Shown: piece after piece, positions 1 to 4,801 of the stretch
Layout of the letters: each line of letters opens with the position of its first letter
Numbering within the stretch: the stretch's first letter is position 1
Assembly (NCBI GenBank): GCA_905195005.1
Contig: CAJJUC010000151.1
Location: forward strand, 1-5,630
Direction of reading: 5' to 3'
Length of the DNA stretch: 5,630 bases
From: an uncultured Eubacteriales bacterium
Lineage (GTDB): Bacteria > Bacillota > Clostridia > UMGS1883
Made by a program: the position numbers and the translations under genes
Notes under the pieces: generated by a model
The model's database searches: none
Seen by the model: only the letters and a program-made list of their open reading frames with translations
What the model was told of the DNA's origin: nothing

Positions 1-439
1 AGAGCTTGTCCCGATATACCCTCGAAACATCGCCCTCCCACGCGGCGGAAACCTGCGTTCCTTCGTCTGCCCTGTAATCAATGCCCGTGTGTGCGCGCCA
101 GTCGTCCATGGTTTTTGAATAGACCGCGCCCTCGGAATATTCCTTTGAAACCTCCGTTCCGCACGGAAATTCCATTTTCACGGGCGGCTGTGTCTTTTTT
201 TCTTCGGAAGCCGATTCTTCGGTTTCTTCTTTTTTTACGTTTGCCTTGGCGGAAGCGGCAGCGTCCTCCGCGCTGTCGCGTTTCAGCTCGGGCAGCGGAA
301 CTGTTCCGGTATATATCGATTCGCTGTTTTTCACGTCCTCGTCATGCTTTCGGAGCGCCGTTGCGCGCCCGATGAGAAAGCTGAGCACAAAGACGGACAC
401 AACGGCAATCACAAAAAAGACAGCCTGAATTTTCTTCAT
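1..439 (-). CDS. spoIIQ: SpoIIQ-like M23 (LytM) domain protein, 5' part only
   Basis: Sporulation membrane protein of the forespore side. In the family, SpoIIQ spans the inner forespore membrane, pairs with mother-cell SpoIIIAH across the septum and supports engulfment and late forespore gene expression. The visible 146 residues start at an ATG with GGAGG (449-453) nine bases upstream. Residues 5-24 are one hydrophobic membrane anchor. Residues about 54-88 form a low-complexity Ala/Lys/Glu linker. An M23 domain begins near residue 89. HTGID at 117-121 supplies the first two zinc ligands of the M23 family (H117, D121), followed by a DEG turn. The rest, including the HxH ligand pair, lies beyond the left edge, so peptidase competence cannot be judged. 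It sits 44 bases after spoIID on the same strand, the order known from other spore formers, and has its own sigma-F-like promoter. M23 membership is firm. The SpoIIQ name rests on context, anchor and promoter. The alternative is a generic M23 peptidase. Confidence 0.85.
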   Translation of the reverse strand, partial: MKKIQAVFFVIAVVSVFVLSFLIGRATALRKHDEDVKNSESIYTGTVPLPELKRDSAEDAAASAKANVKKEETEESASEEKKTQPPVKMEFPCGTEVSKEYSEGAVYSKTMDDWRAHTGIDYRADEGTQVSAAWEGDVSRVYRDKL

Positions 440-459
440 AAAATATCGCCTCCGCTGCT

Positions 460-489
460 TATTATTTCCAAAGCGGCGCGCTTTTAAAC
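460..489 (-). promoter_or_regulatory. Putative sigma-F (forespore) promoter of spoIIQ
   Basis: Read on the minus strand, GTTTA (485-489) is followed by exactly 15 bases and then GGAAATAATA (460-469). This fits every specified position of the sigma-F consensus known from Bacillus subtilis (GYWTA, 15-base spacer, GGNRANANTR). The -35 element overlaps the spoIID stop codon (484-486). The predicted start near 453-455 would give a very short leader with GGAGG at its 5' end. In other spore formers spoIIQ is a sigma-F gene, so position and gene identity agree. Found by eye, not tested. Confidence 0.7.
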
Positions 490-1437
490 CTTTTCCGTTT
501 TTGTTCCCGTGTAATAATGCGCAAGAATTTTTTTGTAGCTCATGCCCTCCTTCGCAAGCTCGTTTGCGCCGTACTGGCTCATGCCAACGCCGTGCCCGTA
601 CCCCGTGACCTCGAAATGCACGTTATCGCCCTCGCACTTAATTTCAAAGCACGCGCTGCGCAGCTTGAAAATCCTCCGGATGTCGCTGCCCTTAAAGCTT
701 GCGCCGCCGATTGCAATGCTTTTCACCGCGCCGCCCTCGCTGCGCGTTATTTCCCCGATATCGTCTGCGGATGTTATAACCGCCTGCGGATTTTCCGCCG
801 TCAGCTTTTCGCAAAACTCCGAAAGCGGCACGTCCGCGCTTGAATGATAGTTCGGCGCGTTTTCCTCGCCGCGGCTTTCAACGCTCACAAGGTACGGCAG
901 ATCGCCGCCCCACACATCGCGCGAGCTTTCCGTTTTGCCGCCGCCCGCCTGCGAGTGAAAGACCGCAAGGCACGCCTCACCGTTATACGTCAGAATTTCC
1001 CCGGCGGTTGAATTTACCGCGCTTTCTATCTTTTTTTTATTCTTCTCCCCGTCCGCGCCCCAAAGCTGCATGGAAGCCTGCTCGCTCCGAAACGCCTTGC
1101 AGTGCGTTGAATCCGTGCACACTGCCGCGTCGGGGTGCGCAGGGTTCTGCGACTTGCTCCTGTAAACCGCGAACGACCGCGCGGCAACTGCCTGCGCCTT
1201 GAGCGCCTCCTCCTCGAACGATGCAGGCATCTCCGCCGCAACAACGCCCGTTATATATTCCTCGAGCGGCACGGTGCGAACCTTGTTTTCCTCCTTGAAA
1301 AAAACGCTGATTTTGTTTTCGGGCTCGGTTTTTTCCTTATCATTTTTATCGCCGAAGCCGAAAAAGCACGCCACCGACAGCGGCAGAACATATGCCGACA
1401 TAATGAAAAATGCAAACAGCGCCGCAAAATATTTCAT
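484..1437 (-). CDS. spoIID: SpoIID, sporulation peptidoglycan lytic transglycosylase
   Basis: Membrane-anchored enzyme of the mother cell that cleaves glycan strands denuded by SpoIIP, driving engulfment of the forespore; part of the SpoIID-SpoIIM-SpoIIP machine. The 317-residue length is normal. Residues 1-27 are a membrane anchor. The VVAAEMPASF segment (65-74) holds the family's catalytic glutamate (E69), followed by the conserved EALKAQAVAAR stretch. C107 and C113, in a CTDSTHC motif, resemble the zinc-binding cysteine pair described for clostridial SpoIID, and H101 may be a further ligand. FHSQAGGGKTE and DVWGG (160-178) and the C-terminal GYGHGVGMSQYGAN (279-292) with HYYTGT complete the SpoIID signature. 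The start is an ATG with AGGAG (1445-1449) seven bases upstream. A sigma-E-like promoter lies just ahead, and spoIIQ follows. No key residue is missing. Confidence 0.97.
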   Translation of the reverse strand: MKYFAALFAFFIMSAYVLPLSVACFFGFGDKNDKEKTEPENKISVFFKEENKVRTVPLEEYITGVVAAEMPASFEEEALKAQAVAARSFAVYRSKSQNPAHPDAAVCTDSTHCKAFRSEQASMQLWGADGEKNKKKIESAVNSTAGEILTYNGEACLAVFHSQAGGGKTESSRDVWGGDLPYLVSVESRGEENAPNYHSSADVPLSEFCEKLTAENPQAVITSADDIGEITRSEGGAVKSIAIGGASFKGSDIRRIFKLRSACFEIKCEGDNVHFEVTGYGHGVGMSQYGANELAKEGMSYKKILAHYYTGTKTEKV

Positions 1438-1460
1438 GAAATCACTCCTTTTACCCCATA

Positions 1461-1489
1461 ATAATATGAAAACGGGGGGATAAATATAA
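1461..1489 (-). promoter_or_regulatory. Putative sigma-E (mother-cell) promoter of spoIID
   Basis: On the minus strand, TTATATT (1483-1489), a 14-base spacer and CATATTAT (1461-1468) resemble the B. subtilis sigma-E consensus (KMATATT, N14-15, CATACANT). Six of seven -35 positions match, and five of the seven specified -10 positions. The predicted start near 1454 leaves a leader of about 17 bases carrying the AGGAG site. spoIID belongs to the sigma-E regulon in studied spore formers. The match is good but not perfect. Confidence 0.6.
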
Positions 1490-1497
1490 CATTTGTA

Positions 1498-1526
1498 TTG
1501 AATTTAATGCGCGGTTATGATAAAAT
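1498..1526 (+). promoter_or_regulatory. Putative housekeeping (sigma-A) promoter of citrate synthase-glnS
   Basis: TTGAAT (1498-1503) is separated by 17 bases from TAAAAT (1521-1526), which has an upstream TG (1518-1519) and so forms an extended -10 element. Transcription should start near 1533. An overlapping alternative, TTGTAT (1493-1498), 17 bases, TATGAT (1516-1521), would shift the start by about five bases. The -35 lies only eight bases from the -35 of the divergent spoIID promoter. I see no T-box or riboswitch-like structure in the roughly 50-base leader. Confidence 0.6.
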
Positions 1527-1571
1527 AGATAAATAATTACAGTGCGCATATATTCTGCCGCATTTCAGACC

Positions 1572-1586
1572 GGAGTGATTACTATT
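1572..1586 (+). promoter_or_regulatory. Shine-Dalgarno site pointing to an ATT start codon
   Basis: GGAG at 1572-1575, within GGAGTGATT, is the only good ribosome-binding site near the 5' end of the citrate synthase frame. The codon at normal spacing (eight bases) is ATT at 1584-1586, in frame. The spoIID gene uses the same GGAGTGATT core seven bases before its ATG. The in-frame GTG codons at 1542 and 1575 have no such site: the first lies about nine bases from the predicted transcript start, and the second overlaps the GGAG itself. Confidence 0.5.
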
Positions 1587-2933
1587 AAAACGAACGACAA
1601 ACTTTTTAAGGAGCTGTGCACCCTGTCGCAGAAAACCTATTCGATTGACCCCGAGCTTTACGGGATTTACAACGTTAAAAGGGGGCTGCGCAACGCTGAC
1701 GGAAGCGGCGTTCTTGTCGGGCTGACAAAGGTGGGCGAGGTTCACGGTTATGTGCTTGACGAGGGCGAAAAACAGGCGGTTGACGGCGTTCTGCGTTACC
1801 GCGGAATCAACGTGGCAAAGCTTGTTGAAGCGTGCCGAAGGGAAAAGCGCTTCGGATATGAGGAGGCGGCTTATCTACTTTTGTTCGGGCAGCTGCCGAC
1901 AAGGAAAAATCTTGACGAATTTACGGAATATCTCGGCTCGATGCGCCGCCTGCCGGCGAATTTCACCGAGGATATGATTCTGAAAGCGCCCAGCAACAAC
2001 ATTATGAACAAGCTTGCAAGAAGCGTGCTCGCGGCTTATTCGTACGACCCGAATCCCGATGAAATTTCAATTGAAAATGTTCTGCGGCAGTCGTTTGAGC
2101 TGATTGCGCGGATTCCGGCGATGATTGCGCACGCTTACCAGGCAAAGGCGCACTATTTTGACGGAAAAAGTCTGATTCTGCACACCCCGCGTGAGGATAT
2201 GGGAACGGCGGAAAACTTTTTGTATATGATGCGCCCGAACAATGAATTTACCGAAACGGAAGCGCACCTTCTTGACCTTGCGCTCATTCTTCATGCCGAG
2301 CACGGCGGCGGTAATAACAGCGCGTTCACAACGCACGTTGTTTCCTCAACCGGAACGGACACCTACAGCGCGATTGCGGCGGCAGTCGGCGCGCTTAAAG
2401 GACCGAAGCACGGCGGCGCGAATGCCAAGGTTATGGCGATGATTGAGGATTTCAAGGAAAACATTTCCGATATATCCGATGAAAAACAGATAAAAGAGCA
2501 TATAATAAAAATTCTGAAAAAGCAGGCGTTTGACCGCACGGGGTTGGTTTACGGAATCGGTCACGCGGTTTACACGCGGAGCGACCCCCGCGCCGAAATG
2601 CTGCGCGAAAGCGCCGGCAAGCTTGCAAAGGAGAAGCACATGGAGGAAGAGCTTGCGCTTTATGACGCGATTGCGCGCCTTACTCCGCAGCTGTTTTCCG
2701 AGGTTACCGGAAAGCACAAGGACCTTGCAATCAACGTTGACTTTTACAGCGGCTTTGTTTATAAAATGCTCAATATTCCGCCCGAGGTTTACACACCGAT
2801 TTTTGCAATGAGCAGAATTGCAGGCTGGTGCGCGCACAGGCTGGAGGAAATCACCGTTTCGGACAGGATTATCCGCCCGGCATACAAAAATGTTTACAAG
2901 CGGCGCGATTATGTTGAAATAGATAAACGATAA
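1584..2933 (+). CDS. gltA: Citrate synthase (Si-type, GltA family)
   Basis: Cytosolic enzyme condensing acetyl-CoA with oxaloacetate to give citrate and CoA. In anaerobic Clostridia it usually feeds a partial TCA branch to 2-oxoglutarate and glutamate. Numbered from the ATT at 1584 (449 residues), the catalytic triad of the family is complete: His240 in HAEHGG, His276 in GPKHGG and Asp386 in NVDFYSG. The substrate-binding segment GIGHAVYTRSDPR is at 324-336, and an RIAGWCAHRLEE segment near 411-422 matches the family's C-terminal helix. The N-terminal IDPELY and VKRGLRNADGSGVLVG stretch is typical of the longer clostridial form. The start is uncertain: an in-frame GTG at 1575 or 1542 would lengthen the protein by 3 or 14 residues but lacks a ribosome-binding site. 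glnS follows after 19 bases. 2-Methylcitrate synthase activity cannot be excluded from sequence alone. Confidence 0.95.
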   Translation: MKTNDKLFKELCTLSQKTYSIDPELYGIYNVKRGLRNADGSGVLVGLTKVGEVHGYVLDEGEKQAVDGVLRYRGINVAKLVEACRREKRFGYEEAAYLLLFGQLPTRKNLDEFTEYLGSMRRLPANFTEDMILKAPSNNIMNKLARSVLAAYSYDPNPDEISIENVLRQSFELIARIPAMIAHAYQAKAHYFDGKSLILHTPREDMGTAENFLYMMRPNNEFTETEAHLLDLALILHAEHGGGNNSAFTTHVVSSTGTDTYSAIAAAVGALKGPKHGGANAKVMAMIEDFKENISDISDEKQIKEHIIKILKKQAFDRTGLVYGIGHAVYTRSDPRAEMLRESAGKLAKEKHMEEELALYDAIARLTPQLFSEVTGKHKDLAINVDFYSGFVYKMLNIPPEVYTPIFAMSRIAGWCAHRLEEITVSDRIIRPAYKNVYKRRDYVEIDKR

Positions 2934-2940
2934 AATATTT

Positions 2941-2945
2941 GGAGG
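2941..2945 (+). promoter_or_regulatory. Ribosome-binding site of glnS
   Basis: GGAGG, seven bases before the ATG at 2953, within the 19-base gap after the citrate synthase stop. It fixes the glnS start, and with no room for a promoter in the gap it supports translation from a shared transcript. Confidence 0.85.
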
Positions 2946-2952
2946 AGCAAGC

Positions 2953-4608
2953 ATGGAAGAGGGTTACTCGAATTTTATTCATGACATTATTGACGAGGAT
3001 TTAAAGGCAGGGCGCGAAACAAGCGTGCACACGCGTTTCCCTCCCGAGCCGAACGGGTATCTGCACATCGGCAGCGCCAAGGCGATTTGGATTAATTATT
3101 TCACGGCGAAAAAATACAACGGACTTTTTAATCTGCGCTATGACGATACGAACCCCGTTAAAGAGGACAATGAGTTTGTTGAAGCGATTGAAGCCGATTT
3201 GCGCTGGCTGGGTGCCGACCCAAGCGGCGGCATTTTCTACGGCAGCGATTATTTTGACAAATGCTATGAATTCGCTGAAAAGCTTATAAAGGACGGCAAA
3301 GCGTTCGTCTGCGACCTTACGCAGGAGGAAATGGCGCAGTACCGCGGAACGCTGACCGAACCCGGCACGGAAAGCCCATACAGAAACCGAAGCATTGAGG
3401 AAAACCTTGAGCTTTTCCGCCGCATGAAAAACGGTGAGTTTGAGAACGGAACGCACACGCTCCGCGCAAAAATCGACATGAGCTCGCCAAATATGAACAT
3501 GCGCGACCCCGTTATTTACAGGATTCTGCACATGCATCACCACCGCCAGGGGGATAAGTGGTGTATTTATCCCATGTACGATTTTGCGCACCCCATTCAG
3601 GACGCGCTTGAGGGAATCACTCATTCGCTTTGCTCGATTGAGTTTGAAAATCACCGTCCTCTATACAATTGGGTTGTTGACAACATTGATTTTGAACATA
3701 AACCGCATCAGTACGAATTTGCGCGCCTTAACATGACATACACCGTGATGAGCAAGCGTTATCTGCGCAAGCTTGTTGAAACGGGCACGGTGGACGGCTG
3801 GGACGACCCGAGAATGCCAACGCTGCAGGGGCTGCGCCGCCGCGGTTACACGCCGAGCGCGATTTTCGATTTTATCGAGCGCAGCGGCGTTGCAAAGGCA
3901 AATTCAATGGCTGATATAAGGCTGCTTGAATATTGCATTTGCGAGGAGCTGAACGAAAGTGCGGAGCGCAGAGTTGCGGTTATCGATCCCCTCCCCGTTA
4001 CAATTACGAACTACCCGGACGGCAAGACGGAATTTTTCGAGCTGCCGAACCACCCGAAAAAGCCGGAAAAGGGAACGCGCAAGCTTCCTTTCACGAACAG
4101 GCTTTATATTGAAAAGAGCGATTTCATGGAAACGCCCGTTCCGGGCTTTAAGCGACTGAAGCCGGACGGTGAGGTTCGCCTGATGGGCGGCTATATCATG
4201 AAATGCTGCGAGGTTGTTCACGATGAAAACGGAAATGTGAGCGAGCTGCGCTGCACGGTTGACCTTGAATCTGGCAACGGAAACCCCGTTGACGGCAGAA
4301 AGGTCAAGGGAACAATTCACTGGCTGAGCCGCGAAACGGCGCTTGATTTTGAAGTGCGCGAGTTTGATAACATCTTTAACAAGGAGGACGTTGCAACGCT
4401 CCTTGAGGACGACAATTTTGAGGAATTTTTGAATCCGAACTCGATGACGGTTTTCCCGAACGCAAAGCTTGAACCGTCGCTTAAGGACGCACCTGTCGGC
4501 GAGAAATACCAGTTCGTCAGAATGGGGTATTACACGCGTGACAGCAAGAACACAAGCGTGTTCAACCGTACTGCGCCGCTGAAAAGCTCGTTCAAACCGG
4601 AAAAATAA
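2953..4608 (+). CDS. glnS: Glutaminyl-tRNA synthetase
   Basis: Cytosolic class I aminoacyl-tRNA synthetase that charges tRNA-Gln with glutamine directly, bypassing the Glu-tRNA-Gln amidotransferase route. Its 551 residues match the usual bacterial GlnRS length (about 550), with no extra C-terminal domain. The N-terminal catalytic fold carries PPEPNGYLHIGS (30-41, the HIGH-motif region), the DDTNPVKED segment (64-72), RGTLTEPG (131-138), CIYPMYDF (204-211), GITHSLC (221-227) and the KMSKS-type loop VMSKR (265-269), then GWDDPRMPT (282-290). From about residue 340 the anticodon-binding beta-barrel region follows, with PNHPKKPE (365-372), DGRKVKGTIHW (447-457), EPSLKD (507-512) and VFNRT (536-540). 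The layout separates it from GluRS, whose C-terminal half is helical. One oddity: the HIGH motif reads HIGS. It is probably cotranscribed with citrate synthase and ends before a strong terminator at 4686-4722. Confidence 0.98.
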   Translation: MEEGYSNFIHDIIDEDLKAGRETSVHTRFPPEPNGYLHIGSAKAIWINYFTAKKYNGLFNLRYDDTNPVKEDNEFVEAIEADLRWLGADPSGGIFYGSDYFDKCYEFAEKLIKDGKAFVCDLTQEEMAQYRGTLTEPGTESPYRNRSIEENLELFRRMKNGEFENGTHTLRAKIDMSSPNMNMRDPVIYRILHMHHHRQGDKWCIYPMYDFAHPIQDALEGITHSLCSIEFENHRPLYNWVVDNIDFEHKPHQYEFARLNMTYTVMSKRYLRKLVETGTVDGWDDPRMPTLQGLRRRGYTPSAIFDFIERSGVAKANSMADIRLLEYCICEELNESAERRVAVIDPLPVTITNYPDGKTEFFELPNHPKKPEKGTRKLPFTNRLYIEKSDFMETPVPGFKRLKPDGEVRLMGGYIMKCCEVVHDENGNVSELRCTVDLESGNGNPVDGRKVKGTIHWLSRETALDFEVREFDNIFNKEDVATLLEDDNFEEFLNPNSMTVFPNAKLEPSLKDAPVGEKYQFVRMGYYTRDSKNTSVFNRTAPLKSSFKPEK

Positions 4609-4628
4609 GGCGGCTTATTAACAGATTG

Positions 4629-4655
4629 GCAAATCCTCGCGTTTAACGGATTTGC
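4629..4655 (+). repeat. Inverted repeat (hairpin) after glnS
   Basis: GCAAATCC (4629-4636) and GGATTTGC (4648-4655) form a perfect 8-base-pair stem around an 11-base loop. No T-run follows, so it is not itself an intrinsic terminator. It lies in the 3' untranslated region of the glnS transcript, between the stop codon and the terminator. Its role is unknown; transcript stabilisation or processing is possible. Confidence 0.5.
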
Positions 4656-4685
4656 ACAAGGTCATTACAAGATAGTAAAACAAAT

Positions 4686-4722
4686 GCGCCCTGCCGCTTA
4701 ATTGCGGCAGGGCGCGGTTTTT
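4686..4722 (+). terminator. Intrinsic terminator of the citrate synthase-glnS transcript
   Basis: A perfect 12-base-pair GC-rich stem, GCGCCCTGCCGC (4686-4697) with GCGGCAGGGCGC (4704-4715), closes a TTAATT loop and is followed by GG and five T (4718-4722). This is a strong classical intrinsic terminator, 77 bases after the glnS stop codon. On the minus strand the stem is followed by ATTTGTTTT, so it may also act as a weaker backup for the convergent gene. Confidence 0.93.
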
Positions 4723-4729
4723 ATGCATC

Positions 4730-4761
4730 AAAAAGGCGATTCCTTTCGGAACCGCCTTTTT
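4730..4761. terminator. Bidirectional intrinsic terminator between convergent genes
   Basis: AAAAAGGCG (4730-4738) pairs with CGCCTTTTT (4753-4761). After one A-C mismatch, TTCC pairs with GGAA around a TTTC loop. Both strands show a stem ending in a T-run, so it should stop the minus-strand surface-protein transcript about 40 bases past its stop codon and catch read-through from glnS. Confidence 0.88.
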
Positions 4762-4764
4762 ATT

Positions 4765-4782
4765 CAGATTCAGACTAATCTG
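4765..4782 (-). repeat. Small inverted repeat between surface-protein stop codon and terminator
   Basis: CAGATT (4765-4770) and AATCTG (4777-4782) form a 6-base-pair stem with a 6-base loop, 19 bases beyond the stop codon of the minus-strand gene and just before its terminator. It could be a stabilising 3' hairpin on an abundant mRNA, or chance. No protein site is suggested. Confidence 0.35.
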
Positions 4783-4801
4783 TCAGATAATCCCGACAAA
4801 C

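Noticed and set aside
1366..1377. Possible lipobox (LSVAC) in SpoIID
   Set aside because: The residue three before the Cys is Ser rather than Leu, Val or Ile, and the family is held by a plain N-terminal membrane anchor.
517..1461. Several plus-strand reading frames opposite spoIID
   Set aside because: They are Arg- and Pro-rich out-of-frame translations of spoIID without ribosome-binding sites.
1542..1583. GTG at 1542 (or 1575) as the citrate synthase start
   Set aside because: GTG 1542 has no ribosome-binding site and lies about nine bases from the predicted transcript start. GTG 1575 overlaps the GGAG site itself. Homologues begin close to the ATT at 1584. They remain possible fallbacks.
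1527..1583. T-box or riboswitch in the leader of the citrate synthase-glnS transcript
   Set aside because: The leader is only about 50 bases and shows no terminator/antiterminator pair or T-box sequence.
1608..1625. AAGGAG followed by a CTG codon as an internal start of citrate synthase
   Set aside because: It would remove conserved N-terminal residues, and CTG starts are rare. AAGGAG here simply encodes Lys-Glu in the reading frame.
2346..2954. 202-codon minus-strand reading frame opposite citrate synthase
   Set aside because: It lies antisense to a gene with a complete catalytic triad, shows no recognisable protein features, and is explained by biased codon use on the coding strand.
3001..3654. 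217-codon minus-strand reading frame opposite glnS
   Set aside because: It is an antisense shadow of a highly conserved GlnRS catalytic domain, with no domain signature of its own.
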